A stretch of 64,000 nucleotides of DNA. Source: Microbacterium ginsengisoli. Lineage in GTDB: Bacteria > Actinomycetota > Actinomycetes > Actinomycetales > Microbacteriaceae. This document shows positions 1 to 8,339 of the stretch, piece by piece (position 1 is the first letter of the stretch; each line of letters starts with the position of its first letter). The notes below the pieces were generated by a model that did not search any database, was not told where the DNA came from, and saw only the letters and a list, made by a program, of their open reading frames with translations. Location: the NCBI RefSeq assembly GCF_000956535.1, contig NZ_JYIY01000080.1, positions 124,001 through 188,000 of the forward strand, written 5' to 3'. The translations under genes and the position numbers were made by a program.

Positions 1-844
1 GAACGCCGATCTGCTTCCGGCGGTCGCACTCGGACTCGGCGCGCTCGGCATCCTCGTCGAGGTCACCCTGCGACTCGTGCCCGCGTTCGTGCTGCACGCC
101 GTCGAGCACCCCGAGCCGATCGACGACGTCGTGGCGACGTTCGCCGACCGGGCCGCGGCATCCGATCATGTCGAGTTCTACTGGTTCCCGCACACCGACG
201 TGGGACTCCTGAAGACCAACACCCGCTTGCCGGAGAGCGCCGTGCGCCATCCGCTGCCCCGCGTCGCGAAGTTCCTCGACGAGGAGCTGCTCTCCAACGG
301 CGTCTTCACCGCCGTGTGCGCTCTCGGCCGCGCCGTGCCGGCGATCACCCCGCCGCTGTCGCGCCTCGCAGCGAAGGTCACGGGGCGACGCGAGTACACG
401 GATGCCTCCACCGCCGTGTTCACGCAGCACCGGGGCGTGCGGTTCCGCGAGATGGAGTACGCCGTGCCCGCCGAGCGCCTCGCCGAGGCATTCGACGCCG
501 TGCGCGCGCTCATCGACGAGCGCCGGTACCGGGTGTCGTTCCCGATCGAGGTGCGGATCGCGGCATCCGACGACCTATGGCTCTCGACGGCTTCGGGCCG
601 CGCCACCGGCTACATCGCCGTGCACCGCTACTGGCGGGAGAACCCGGCCACCTACTTCGAACCGATCGAGGAGCTGCTGCGCACCTTCGACGGGCGTCCC
701 CACTGGGGCAAGATGCATACGCGCACCGCCGATGACCTGCGCCCCGCCTACCCTCGGTTCGACGACTTCACGGCCCTGCGCGACCGGCTCGACCCCGATC
801 GGGTCTTCCGCAACCGCTACCTCCGACGCGTCCTCGGGGAGTAG
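1..844 (+). CDS. FAD-linked sugar-1,4-lactone oxidase (ALO family), 3' part
   Basis: The reading frame is open from the first bases, so the gene starts outside the window and only about the last 280 residues are seen. The visible part begins with the end of an FAD-binding domain (LGALGILVEVTLR) and continues into the C-terminal domain of the L-gulonolactone / D-arabinono-1,4-lactone oxidase family, with PHWGKMHT and the closing DPDRVFRNRYLRRVLG, both typical of that family. Such enzymes oxidise aldonolactones or related polyols with FAD as cofactor. The exact substrate cannot be told from this fragment. A GTG at 77 could be taken as a start, but the homologous sequence continues upstream of it, so it is internal. 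Confidence 0.85.
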   Translation, partial: NADLLPAVALGLGALGILVEVTLRLVPAFVLHAVEHPEPIDDVVATFADRAAASDHVEFYWFPHTDVGLLKTNTRLPESAVRHPLPRVAKFLDEELLSNGVFTAVCALGRAVPAITPPLSRLAAKVTGRREYTDASTAVFTQHRGVRFREMEYAVPAERLAEAFDAVRALIDERRYRVSFPIEVRIAASDDLWLSTASGRATGYIAVHRYWRENPATYFEPIEELLRTFDGRPHWGKMHTRTADDLRPAYPRFDDFTALRDRLDPDRVFRNRYLRRVLGE

Positions 845-925
845 ACCCAGAGTCTGCCGCGAGCGCATCATCACGCCCGAGGGCGCCACTAGTATGAGGG
901 CACTACGCGAACGGAGTCGATCGAG

Positions 926-1492
926 ATGGAATGGCTCATCCCGGTTCTGATCATCGTCGCCCTGCTGGTGATCGTGGGGATCTACCTGTGGGCGACCTAC
1001 AACGGGCTGGTGCAGCTCGGAGTGCGCGTCGATGAGGCGTGGAGCGACATCACGGTGCAGCTGAAGAGACGCGCCGACCTGCTCCCGAACCTGATCGAGA
1101 CCGTCAAGGGCTACGCGGCCCATGAGAAGGCGGTGTTCGAGAACGTCACGCAGGCGCGGGCCGAGACGATCAGCGCCTCCTCGCCCGGTGAGGCCGGCGT
1201 GGCCGAGGGGCACATGCAGCAGGCGCTGAAGTCGATCTTCGCGGTCGCCGAGGCCTACCCGCAGCTGCAGGCGAGCCAGAACTTCCTGCAGCTTCAGCAG
1301 CAGCTCGTCGACACCGAGGACAAGATCCAGGCGTCCCGCCGGTTCTACAACGGCGGCGTGCGAGAACTGAACACCAAAATCAAGGTGTTCCCGAACAACC
1401 TGTTCGCCCGCAACCTCGGCTTCACGCCGCGCGAGTTCTTCGAGGTGGTCGACGGCGCGTCGATCGCCGAGCCGCCCCGCATCCAGTTCTGA
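926..1492 (+). CDS. lemA: LemA family protein
   Basis: 188 residues. One N-terminal membrane helix (about residues 3-26) is followed by the LemA helical domain, with AWSDITVQLKRRADLLPNLIETVKGYA at about 40-65 and QASRRFYNGGVRELN near 145, both diagnostic of the family. An SD-like GGAG lies 9 bases before the ATG, and a -10-like TAGTAT is at 890-895. The downstream gene, 18 bases away, encodes an M48 peptidase; LemA-M48 pairs are common in bacteria. The biochemical role of LemA is not established; a membrane-surface partner of the peptidase is an inference from the pairing. Confidence 0.92.
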   Translation: MEWLIPVLIIVALLVIVGIYLWATYNGLVQLGVRVDEAWSDITVQLKRRADLLPNLIETVKGYAAHEKAVFENVTQARAETISASSPGEAGVAEGHMQQALKSIFAVAEAYPQLQASQNFLQLQQQLVDTEDKIQASRRFYNGGVRELNTKIKVFPNNLFARNLGFTPREFFEVVDGASIAEPPRIQF

Positions 1493-1510
1493 TCGCGGCG
1501 CGAGGCACGC

Positions 1511-2404
1511 GTGTATTCGGCGATCGCCGCGAACAAGCGCAACACCTGGTTCATCCTCGTCGGCTTCGTCGTCTTCATCGGGCTGATCGGTCTGGTCGCC
1601 GGCTGGCTGATGTCGGGCAACTGGTGGGTGACGGCCTTCGTGCTCGTCTTCGCGGCCGGGTACGCCGGCATCCAGTACTTCGCCGCCAGCCGTGAGGCAC
1701 TCGCGCTCTCGGGTGCGTTCGAGGTCACGCGCGAGCAGGCGCCGCGGTACTACCGGCTCGTCGAGAACCTGTGCATCACGACCGGCACGCCGATGCCGAC
1801 GCTCTACGTCGTCGACGACCCGGCGCCGAACGCCTTCGCCACGGGCCGCTCGCCCGACAAGGCCGCGATCACCGTGACCACCGGGCTCTTCGAGCTGATG
1901 ACCGACCGCGAGCTCGAAGGCGTGCTCGCGCACGAGCTCGGCCACATCCGCAACTACGACATCCGGGTGTCGCTGCTCGTCTTCGGTCTCGTCGTCGCCG
2001 TCGGCCTCATCGCCGACATGCTCATGCGCATGGCGTTCTTCGGAAGCATGCGCCGCAACAACAGCAACAACGCGCAGGCCCAGGCGCTGTTCCTCGTGTT
2101 CGGGCTCGTCGCCGCGATCGTCGCGCCGCTGCTCGCGGCGGGCGTGCAGGCCGCGATCTCCCGTCAGCGCGAATACCTCGCCGACGCGACCAGCGCCCTC
2201 ACGACCCGTGACCCCGAGGGTCTCGCATCGGCGCTCGAGAAGCTCGAGGGCGCGAGCACCGTGCTGCAGAAGCCGAACACCTCCATGGCGCATCTGTGGA
2301 TCGCGAATCCGCTGCGCGGCGGAGGGATGTCGCGCCTGTTCGCGACGCATCCGCCCATCCCCGATCGGGTCGAGCGCCTGCACGAGATGGGCGGAAAGTT
2401 CTGA
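1511..2404 (+). CDS. M48 family zinc metalloprotease, HtpX-like
   Basis: 297 residues with a GTG start. Two N-terminal membrane segments (about 15-35 and 40-58) precede the catalytic domain. The zinc site is complete: HELGH at residues 141-145 and the downstream glutamate ligand E221 in REYLADA. Two further hydrophobic stretches at about 155-175 and 190-215 surround the active site as in HtpX. Family members degrade misfolded membrane proteins from the cytoplasmic face. It follows lemA by 18 bases and is likely co-transcribed. Whether it is true HtpX or the neighbouring M48B group is not decided here. Confidence 0.9.
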   Translation: MYSAIAANKRNTWFILVGFVVFIGLIGLVAGWLMSGNWWVTAFVLVFAAGYAGIQYFAASREALALSGAFEVTREQAPRYYRLVENLCITTGTPMPTLYVVDDPAPNAFATGRSPDKAAITVTTGLFELMTDRELEGVLAHELGHIRNYDIRVSLLVFGLVVAVGLIADMLMRMAFFGSMRRNNSNNAQAQALFLVFGLVAAIVAPLLAAGVQAAISRQREYLADATSALTTRDPEGLASALEKLEGASTVLQKPNTSMAHLWIANPLRGGGMSRLFATHPPIPDRVERLHEMGGKF

Positions 2405-2451
2405 CTAGGACGGCGCCCCGACGCACGCCCGAAGCGGAATGCACCCGACCC

Positions 2452-2457
2452 TAGACT
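2452..2457 (+). promoter_or_regulatory. -10 element TAGACT for ilvA
   Basis: TAGACT lies just before the threonine dehydratase gene. The expected start of transcription, about 7 bases downstream, falls on an ATG at 2464 that is out of frame with the enzyme. The enzyme itself starts at 2522 behind a good ribosome site, giving a leader of roughly 58 bases. Confidence 0.5.
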
Positions 2458-2521
2458 GAGTCGATGGGCGCTCGCAGCCGCGGCGTCAGGTCGACGGGCC
2501 GTGCCCGAGGAGGACTCCCGC

Positions 2522-3748
2522 GTGAGCGAGCCGACACTTGCCGAGTTCGAGGATGCCGCAGCCACCCTGGCTCCGCTGATCGCCACCACCCCCGTGGACA
2601 GCTCGCACTTCCTCTCCGAGGTGCTCGGCGCCCCGGTGCACCTGAAGCTGGAGAACCTGCAGCGCACCGGCTCGTTCAAGATCCGCGGCGCCGCCTACCG
2701 GCTCTCCCGGTTGAGCGAGGAGGAGCGGGCCCGCGGCGTCGTCGCGGCATCGGCCGGAAACCACGCGCAGGGCGTGGCGCTCGCCGCCCAGCGCCTCGGC
2801 ATCCCGGCGACGATCTTCATGCCTCTGGGCGTCCCCGTGCCCAAGCTCCTCGCCACCCGCGGCTACGGCGCCGACGTCGTGCTCGACGGGCCGACCGTCG
2901 AGACGCCGCTGCGCCTCGCCGCCGAGTTCGCCGAGCGCACCGGGGCCGTGTTCATCCACCCCTTCGACCACCTCGATGTGATCCTCGGGCAGGGCACACT
3001 CGGCCTCGAAGTATTCGACGCGGTGCCCGACGTCCGGACGGTCGTGCTCGGCATCGGCGGGGGAGGCCTCATCTCGGGTGTCGCCGCCGCCATCAAGCTG
3101 CGTGCGGCCGCCGAAGGTCGCGAGGTGCGGATCATCGGCGTGCAGGCCGAGAACTCGGCCGCCTACCCCTCGTCGATCGCGGCGGGCGAACCGCTCGAGG
3201 TCGACACGACGCCGACGATCGCCGATGGCATCGCGGTCAAGCGCCCCGGTGACATCCCCTTCGCGCTCGTGCAGCGCTACGTCGACGAGGTCGTCACCGT
3301 CAGCGACGACGACATCGCCCGGGCCATCCTCGTGCTCCTCGAGCGCGCGAAGCAGGTCGTCGAGCCCGCCGGCGCGGTCGGCGTCGCCGCCATCCTCACC
3401 GGAAAGGTGCCCGCAGACGGACCGACCGTCGCCATCCTCTCGGGCGGCAACATCGACCCGCTGCTGCTGCAGCGCGTCGTCGCGCATGGGCTCGCGGCAT
3501 CCAATCGCTACACGAGCCTGCGCATCCCGCTGCCCGATCGTCCCGGCCAGCTCGCCCGCGTGTCCGAACTGCTCGCCCTCGCGGGCGCCAACGTCATCGA
3601 GGTGCTCCACACCCGCCACGGGCAGGGGCTGCTCATCAGCGAGGTCGTGCTGCAGCTCAGCGTCGAGACGCGCGGTGACGAGCACCGTGCGCTCGTGCTG
3701 CGCACGCTCGAAGAGGCCGGCTTCCAGCCCACGATCGTCGCCGACTGA
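2522..3748 (+). CDS. ilvA: Threonine ammonia-lyase (threonine dehydratase) with C-terminal ACT-type domain
   Basis: 408 residues from GTG 2522, chosen because GAGGAGG at 2507-2513 sits 8 bases upstream; an in-frame GTG at 2501 would lie before that site. A fold-type II PLP enzyme converting threonine to 2-oxobutanoate and ammonia. The PLP lysine is K53 in GSFKIRGA and the phosphate-binding loop is GIGGGGLISG near 180. After about residue 325 comes an ACT-like domain (LPDRPGQLARVSELLA), as in the short, TdcB/IlvA-like threonine dehydratases of Actinobacteria. This single ACT domain makes it shorter than E. coli IlvA. It converges on greA across a shared terminator. Confidence 0.93.
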   Translation: MSEPTLAEFEDAAATLAPLIATTPVDSSHFLSEVLGAPVHLKLENLQRTGSFKIRGAAYRLSRLSEEERARGVVAASAGNHAQGVALAAQRLGIPATIFMPLGVPVPKLLATRGYGADVVLDGPTVETPLRLAAEFAERTGAVFIHPFDHLDVILGQGTLGLEVFDAVPDVRTVVLGIGGGGLISGVAAAIKLRAAAEGREVRIIGVQAENSAAYPSSIAAGEPLEVDTTPTIADGIAVKRPGDIPFALVQRYVDEVVTVSDDDIARAILVLLERAKQVVEPAGAVGVAAILTGKVPADGPTVAILSGGNIDPLLLQRVVAHGLAASNRYTSLRIPLPDRPGQLARVSELLALAGANVIEVLHTRHGQGLLISEVVLQLSVETRGDEHRALVLRTLEEAGFQPTIVAD

Positions 3749-3754
3749 GACGAC

Positions 3755-3787
3755 GACTGGCCGGCCCCCGAGGGGGACCGGCCAGTC
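3755..3787. terminator. Bidirectional terminator between ilvA and greA
   Basis: GACTGGCCGG at 3755-3764 pairs with CCGGCCAGTC at 3778-3787, and CCCCC/GGGGG continues the stem around a two-base loop with one bulged A. It lies between two convergent genes, so it can end both transcripts. There is no strong U-tract, as is usual in Actinobacteria. Confidence 0.8.
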
Positions 3788-3801
3788 TCACGTCGGTGCG
3801 T

Positions 3802-4290
3802 TCAGCCCGTGAACGTGTCGACCTTGATGATCTCGACGGCGATCTCGCGGCCGTTCGGCGCGGTGTAGGAGGTCTTCTCGCCCTCCTTGAGGCCGAGGAT
3901 CGACGAACCCAGCGGGGAGACCTCGCTGTAGACGTCGAGGTCGGTGCCTCCGGCGATCTCCCGGTTGCCGAGGAGGAAGACCTCTTCGCCGCCCGCGACC
4001 AGCGCGGTGATGACCGTGCCGGGCTCCACGACGCCGTGGCTCTCGGGCGCGTCGCCTACCTTCGCGCTCTTCAACAGCGCCTGCAGCGTGCGGATGCGCG
4101 CCTCCTGCTTGCCCTGCTCGTCCTTGGCGGCGTGGTAGCCGCCGTTCTCCTTCAGGTCGCCCTCTTCGCGGGCGGCCTCGATGCGCTTGGCGATCTCCTC
4201 GCGGCCCGTCGTGGACAGGTGCTCGAGTTCGGCGACGAGGCGGTCGTACGCCTCCTGGGTCAGGAAGGTCACCTGGTTTTCCGTGGACAC
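3802..4290 (-). CDS. greA: Transcription elongation factor GreA
   Basis: 162 residues. The start is GTG 4290, because GAAGGAG lies a few bases upstream and the mature N-terminus STENQVTFLTQEAYDRL matches GreA; the longer reading from 4314 would include the ribosome site. Residues 1-75 form the antiparallel coiled coil that reaches into the RNA polymerase secondary channel (acidic tip within EGDLKENGGYHAAKDEQ), and the rest is the FKBP-like domain ending in EIIKVDTF. It rescues backtracked polymerase by stimulating RNA cleavage. Confidence 0.95.
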   Translation of the reverse strand: MSTENQVTFLTQEAYDRLVAELEHLSTTGREEIAKRIEAAREEGDLKENGGYHAAKDEQGKQEARIRTLQALLKSAKVGDAPESHGVVEPGTVITALVAGGEEVFLLGNREIAGGTDLDVYSEVSPLGSSILGLKEGEKTSYTAPNGREIAVEIIKVDTFTG

Positions 4291-4359
4291 GGTGTCTCCT
4301 TCGTCATACGGCACGACGCCCCGGCTCCCGCCAGGGCGTCGTCATTCGATCCCGACAGG

Positions 4360-4755
4360 CTACGGCACCCAGCAGGTGTTGACAAAACCCGTGGTCGCGA
4401 TGCCCGTCACGGGGATCTGCTCGGTGAACGCCTGCGCGTGGGTGCCCGAGGCGGGGTACTGCACGACCTTCCAGCCGACCACGCCGTGGTCGGCGTCATC
4501 GGCCTCGAGCACGCAGGCGATCGCCTTGTCGGCGGGACCGGTGATCTGGAAGGTCACGGTCACCGTGTGGTCGTCGACCAGGTGGAATGCGGTCGTCGTC
4601 GTGTCCACGGCGTCGGCCGCGGAGGCGAACGCGTACCACGCGATCACTCCCACACCCGCAGCGATCGCCGCTCCCGCGCCGAGCGTCCACCAGCGCCGCG
4701 AACGGCGCGAGCGAGTGCGCCCGTAGCGCTCATCGAGCAGCTCCTGCGTCGTCAT
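4360..4755 (-). CDS. DUF4307 family membrane protein
   Basis: 131 residues from ATG 4755 (MTTQELLDERYG); an in-frame GTG three codons earlier is the alternative start and neither has a clear ribosome site. A basic, Arg-rich N-terminus (RTRSRRSRR) is followed by one membrane helix (about 25-47) and a small extracytoplasmic domain with two cysteines, one in IACVLEAD and one in the terminal FVNTCWVP. This layout matches DUF4307, a conserved actinobacterial family of unknown function. It sits upstream of and opposite to the small membrane protein at 4826. Confidence 0.8.
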   Translation of the reverse strand: MTTQELLDERYGRTRSRRSRRWWTLGAGAAIAAGVGVIAWYAFASAADAVDTTTTAFHLVDDHTVTVTFQITGPADKAIACVLEADDADHGVVGWKVVQYPASGTHAQAFTEQIPVTGIATTGFVNTCWVP

Positions 4756-4825
4756 GAGGGTCACGGCTTTCGTTGATTAGGCTGGTGCTTCAAGGCTATG
4801 CGCTCGCGCGCGGAACTGAGGACAG

Positions 4826-5089
4826 ATGCACCCGGTGATCTGGTGGCTGGCGGCGACCGATACCCCCACCCCGACCCCCTCGCCGAGCGACGTCGACCCG
4901 ATCCTCGTCACACCGGGACCGGCCGGATTCATCGTCGGCGGCGTTCTCGCCGTCGCCGTCTTCTTCCTCGTATGGGACATGCTGCGCCGCATCCGCCGCG
5001 GAAACTACCGCGCGCAGATCAACGAAGAACTCGACGCCGCAGAGGATGCTGCGGCATCCGGCGACGACGACGGGTCGCCCCGCGCCTGA
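4826..5089 (+). CDS. Small single-pass membrane protein, function unknown
   Basis: 87 residues. A short N-terminus with a TPTPTPSPS linker precedes one strong membrane helix (GFIVGGVLAVAVFFLVWDML, about 33-52), then RRIRRGNYR on the cytoplasmic side and an acidic Asp/Glu/Ala tail. GAGGA lies 5-9 bases before the ATG. Similar small proteins sit beside DUF4307 and hemolysin-III genes in Microbacteriaceae, by recollection of typical gene order. No function can be assigned. Confidence 0.75.
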   Translation: MHPVIWWLAATDTPTPTPSPSDVDPILVTPGPAGFIVGGVLAVAVFFLVWDMLRRIRRGNYRAQINEELDAAEDAAASGDDDGSPRA

Positions 5090-5103
5090 CGACGGCCGCC
5101 CCC

Positions 5104-5814
5104 TCAGGCGTTGAAGGCCGGACGGAGGCAGATGAGCAGGCTCGCCGTCCAGTGGCACAGGAACGCGAGCACGGTGCACACGTGGAAGATCTCGTGGAAG
5201 CCGAACGCCCCGGGCCACGGGTTCGGCCGCTTCAGCGCGTAGACGACGGCGCCGGCCGTGTAGAGCAGCCCGCCGACGACGACCAGCACCATCATCGCGA
5301 CGTTCGCCGCGACCAGATCGCCGATGTACATGACCGCCGCCCAGCCGAGCACGATGTAGAGCGCGACGTAGAGCCAGCGCGGCGCGTTGATCCAGAGCAC
5401 GCGGAAGAGGATGCCGAGGAGCGCCCCACCCCACACCAGGGACAGCAGGAGCGTCGACTTCTGGGGAGGGAGGGCGAGGAGACCGAGCGGCGTGTACGTT
5501 CCCGCGATCAGCAGCAGGATGTTCGCGTGGTCGATGCGCTTGAGCGTCGCCTTGACGCGCGGTCCCCAGTTGAAGCGGTGGTACACGGCGGAGTTGCCGA
5601 ACAGCAGCAGCGAGGTGGTCATGAAGATCGCCGCCGCCCACTTCGCGACGGTGCCGTCTGCGAGGCAGATGAGCACGATGCCGGCGGCGAGGGCCACGGG
5701 GAACGTGCCGGCGTGGATCCAGCCGCGCCAGGTGGGCTTGAGATCCGTGTGCGCGGCAACCGCTCCTGCCTCGAGGAGCGGGAGCTGAGGGACGTCTCGC
5801 GAAGAACGGCTCAT
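5104..5814 (-). CDS. Hemolysin III / PAQR family membrane protein (TrhA-like)
   Basis: 236 residues from ATG 5814. This start is favoured over the ATG at 5856 because TAGTCT at 5822-5827 (read on the minus strand) ends 7 bases before it, giving a leaderless transcript. Seven predicted membrane helices, with the family motifs HRFNWGP near the second helix and HEIFHVCTVLAFLCHW near the end, whose histidines form the metal site in PAQR proteins. Bacterial members are linked to membrane energetics and fluidity; 'hemolysin' is a historical label and toxicity should not be assumed. Confidence 0.88.
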   Translation of the reverse strand: MSRSSRDVPQLPLLEAGAVAAHTDLKPTWRGWIHAGTFPVALAAGIVLICLADGTVAKWAAAIFMTTSLLLFGNSAVYHRFNWGPRVKATLKRIDHANILLLIAGTYTPLGLLALPPQKSTLLLSLVWGGALLGILFRVLWINAPRWLYVALYIVLGWAAVMYIGDLVAANVAMMVLVVVGGLLYTAGAVVYALKRPNPWPGAFGFHEIFHVCTVLAFLCHWTASLLICLRPAFNA

Positions 5815-5821
5815 CGGAACG

Positions 5822-5827
5822 AGACTA
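5822..5827 (-). promoter_or_regulatory. -10 element for leaderless hemolysin-III gene
   Basis: On the minus strand TAGTCT is followed by 7 bases and then ATG 5814. There is no ribosome-binding sequence between them, so the message probably begins at the start codon. Confidence 0.55.
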
Positions 5828-5879
5828 CGGGCGTGCCCATGCCAGCCGTCGTACATGGGGTGAATACGCAGCAGAGCGA

Positions 5880-5885
5880 TAGCGT
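5880..5885 (+). promoter_or_regulatory. -10 element for leaderless uppS
   Basis: TAGCGT is followed by exactly 6 bases and then GTG 5892. This spacing recurs before several genes in the window and supports GTG 5892 as both transcription and translation start. Confidence 0.5.
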
Positions 5886-5891
5886 AGGACG

Positions 5892-6677
5892 GTGATGTCG
5901 AGCCGAACGCAGGAGGGCCGCGGTCCGCTGTACCGCCTCTACATCAATCGTCTGCTGCGTCAGATCCCGCCTGCCCAGGTGCCGCGTCACGTCGCGATGA
6001 TGATCGACGGCAACCGGCGGTGGGCGAGACAGCTCGGTTACGACTCGGCCGCACACGGGCATCGTGCCGGCGCGGCCAAGATGCGCGAGTTCCTGCGCTG
6101 GTGCGACGACGTGGGCGTCTCGGTGGCCTCGCTCTACCTGCTCTCTGTCGACAACCTCCGTAAACGGGACAGCGGAGAGCTCACCGACCTCATCGAGATC
6201 ATCGGCCAGCTCGCCGACGATCTGTCCCATGAACGGGACTGGCGCGTGCAGCCCGTCGGTCGACTCGACCTCCTTCCCGACGAGCTGCAGCGCGTGCTGA
6301 GAGATGTCGCCTACCGCACCGCCGCGCACACGGGCATGCACGTCAACCTCGCGATCGGGTACGGCGGACGCGGCGAGATCGTCGACGCGGTGCGCAGCAT
6401 CATCACCCAGCACGACGAGCGTGGCGGAACCCTCGAGGAGCTCGCCGCCAGCCTCACGCCCGAGCAGATCGCCGAGCATCTCTACACCGGAGGGCAGCCC
6501 GATCCCGACCTGGTCATCCGTACCTCGGGGGAGCAGCGCCTCAGCGACTTCCTGCTCTGGCAGAGCGCCCACAGCGAGTTCTACTTCGTGGAGGCGCTCG
6601 GCCCCGACCTGCGCGAGGTCGACTTCCTGCGCGCCATCCGCGACTTCGCCTCACGTGATCGCCGTTTCGGCGGCTGA
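5892..6677 (+). CDS. uppS: Isoprenyl (cis-prenyl) diphosphate synthase
   Basis: 261 residues. It adds isopentenyl diphosphate units in cis to make the long polyprenyl diphosphate lipid carrier for peptidoglycan and cell-wall glycans. The catalytic motif [11 protein letters not shown] (D39, N41, R42, R43) and the late [11 protein letters not shown]...[10 protein letters not shown] block (about 214-236) are intact. Which chain length it makes cannot be read directly. GTG 5892 fits the leaderless promoter; ATG 5895, one codon in, is the alternative start. It diverges from the hemolysin-III gene. Confidence 0.93.
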   Translation: MMSSRTQEGRGPLYRLYINRLLRQIPPAQVPRHVAMMIDGNRRWARQLGYDSAAHGHRAGAAKMREFLRWCDDVGVSVASLYLLSVDNLRKRDSGELTDLIEIIGQLADDLSHERDWRVQPVGRLDLLPDELQRVLRDVAYRTAAHTGMHVNLAIGYGGRGEIVDAVRSIITQHDERGGTLEELAASLTPEQIAEHLYTGGQPDPDLVIRTSGEQRLSDFLLWQSAHSEFYFVEALGPDLREVDFLRAIRDFASRDRRFGG

Positions 6678-6776
6678 TCAGGTACTTTTCGCGCGTATCA
6701 CAACGGACGCGGGCTGTTCACGAAGCCGTAACGCGAGACACGCCGCGCCGAATGCGGGTGATAGAGCCGTTGGTCG

Positions 6777-6888
6777 TAGGTTGTGCTCATCGGGCAAGGC
6801 GCCCGGTCGAGTCGGCCACCTGGATCGCGACTCGTGGCCCAACGGTCGACTCGCGAGTCACCGGGACACGTCCCGGGTCGGGAGCGGT
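6777..6888 (+). promoter_or_regulatory. Structured 5' leader of phoH with competing hairpins
   Basis: A -10-like TAGGTT at 6777-6782 would start transcription near 6789. The leader then shows CGGGC/GCCCG (6791-6805), GGCCAC/GTGGCC (6814-6839), the 12-base palindrome GACTCGCGAGTC (6848-6859) and CCGGGA/TCCCGG (6861-6876), ending next to a weak GGAG ribosome site. CGAGTCG at 6808-6814 can also pair with CGACTCG at 6828-6834 or at 6847-6853, so alternative folds are possible. I do not recognise a known riboswitch class. Confidence 0.45.
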
Positions 6889-6889
6889 T

Positions 6890-8245
6890 GTGACCACACG
6901 AGCACCACGCCAGCAGCAGCGAGTCACCGAGCACCAGAGCGCAGATCAGTTCACTGACCTGCGCTCTTATGTTTTGGACACCTCCGTCCTGCTGAGCGAT
7001 CCACGCGCGTTCTTCCGGTTCGCGGAGCACTCCGTCGTGATCCCCGTCGTGGTGATCACCGAACTCGAAGGGAAGCGGCACGATCCCGAACTCGGCTACT
7101 TCGCCCGGCAGGCTCTTCGCCACCTCGACGAGTTGCGCGTCGAGCACGGCAGACTCGACTTCCCGGTCCCGGTCGGCGAGGGCGGCACGCTCCGCGTGGA
7201 GCTGAACAACACCGATCCGACGGTGCTCCCCTCGGGCCTGCGCCTGGGAGACAACGATTCGCGCATCCTCGCTGTCGCGCTGAACCTCATGTCCGAGGGT
7301 CACGACGTGACCGTGGTCTCCAAAGACCTCCCGATGCGCGTGAAGGCGTCCTCACTCGGCATCATCGCCGAGGAGTACCTGGCCGAGCAGGCCGTGGACT
7401 CGGGCTGGACGGGGATCGCCTCGGTGAATCTCACGGGCGATGAGATGAGCGACCTCTACGAGACGGAGATCGCGGTGAGCGAGGATGCCGCAGGCCTCCC
7501 CGTCAACACCGGTCTCATCATCCACTCCGAGCGGGGCTCGGCACTCGGCCGGGTTTCGGGCGACGGCTCGTTCCGCCTCGTGCGTGGCGATCGCGATGTC
7601 TTCGGCCTCCACGGTCGCTCCGCCGAGCAGCGCATCGCGATCGACCTGCTCACCGATCCCGGCGTCGGCATCGTGTCCCTCGGTGGGCGCGCCGGCACCG
7701 GCAAGTCGGCGCTCGCCCTCTGCGCGGGTCTCGAGGCAGTGCTCGAACGGCAGCAGCAGCGCAAGATCATCGTGTTCCGGCCGCTGTTCGCGGTCGGTGG
7801 CCAGGAGCTCGGCTACCTTCCCGGTGACCAGGCCGAGAAGATGAACCCCTGGGGTCAGGCGGTGTTCGACACGCTGGGCTCGGTGGTCTCTTCCAACGTG
7901 CTAGAGGAGGTCACCGAGCGCGGCATCCTCGAGGTCCTCCCGCTCACCCACATCCGCGGTCGCTCGCTGCACGACGCGTTCGTGATCGTCGACGAGGCGC
8001 AGTCGCTCGAGCGCAACGTGCTTCTGACCGTGCTCAGCCGCATGGGGCAGAACTCCCGCGTCGTGCTCACCCACGACGTCGCCCAGCGTGACAATCTGCG
8101 CGTCGGACGGCACGACGGCGTGGCCTCGGTGATCGAGACGCTCAAGGGGCACGAGCTGTTCGGTCACGTCACGCTCCAGCGCAGCGAGCGGTCGGCGATC
8201 GCGGCCCTCGTGACCGATCTGCTCGAGGCCGGCGAACTGTCCTGA
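6890..8245 (+). CDS. PhoH family ATPase with N-terminal PIN domain (PhoH2 type)
   Basis: 451 residues from GTG 6890; an upstream reading from 6752 would run through the structured leader. Residues about 25-165 form a PIN nuclease domain with acidic residues D30 (YVLDTSVLL), E58 (TELEGKR) and D121/D123 (GDNDSRIL). The PhoH ATPase domain follows, with Walker [10 protein letters not shown] at 265-273 and Walker B VIVDEAQ including D368-E369. PIN-PhoH proteins are RNA helicase/ribonucleases described in mycobacteria. The actual RNA target is unknown. It is followed by a strong hairpin. Confidence 0.92.
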   Translation: MTTRAPRQQQRVTEHQSADQFTDLRSYVLDTSVLLSDPRAFFRFAEHSVVIPVVVITELEGKRHDPELGYFARQALRHLDELRVEHGRLDFPVPVGEGGTLRVELNNTDPTVLPSGLRLGDNDSRILAVALNLMSEGHDVTVVSKDLPMRVKASSLGIIAEEYLAEQAVDSGWTGIASVNLTGDEMSDLYETEIAVSEDAAGLPVNTGLIIHSERGSALGRVSGDGSFRLVRGDRDVFGLHGRSAEQRIAIDLLTDPGVGIVSLGGRAGTGKSALALCAGLEAVLERQQQRKIIVFRPLFAVGGQELGYLPGDQAEKMNPWGQAVFDTLGSVVSSNVLEEVTERGILEVLPLTHIRGRSLHDAFVIVDEAQSLERNVLLTVLSRMGQNSRVVLTHDVAQRDNLRVGRHDGVASVIETLKGHELFGHVTLQRSERSAIAALVTDLLEAGELS

Positions 8246-8256
8246 GGCATCTCGAG

Positions 8257-8301
8257 CGCCCCCCTGAAAGATGAGAACACTCTCATCTGGAAAGGGGGGC
8301 G
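8257..8301. terminator. Terminator after phoH
   Basis: CGCCCCCCT (8257-8265) pairs with AGGGGGGCG (8293-8301), and an inner GATGAGA/TCTCATC stem (8270-8287) closes an ACAC loop. It begins 11 bases after the phoH stop codon. Confidence 0.8.
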
Positions 8302-8339
8302 TTCGGCGCCTGGACGCGTCAGGATGGATGCAGCGGCGA

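Noticed and set aside
575..2383. A 602-codon open frame opposite LemA and the M48 protease genes
   Set aside because: No domain, biased composition, and the plus-strand genes in the same place have full family motifs.
2464..3252. A 262-codon frame from ATG 2464 as a real protein
   Set aside because: It overlaps ilvA in another frame and reads as Arg/Gly/Ala-rich sequence with no recognisable domain. Only the possible initiation at its ATG is kept as a finding.
6752..6889. N-terminal extension of PhoH from 6752
   Set aside because: The extra 46 codons run through the structured leader and do not resemble PhoH; GTG 6890 with a nearby GGAG gives the usual N-terminus.
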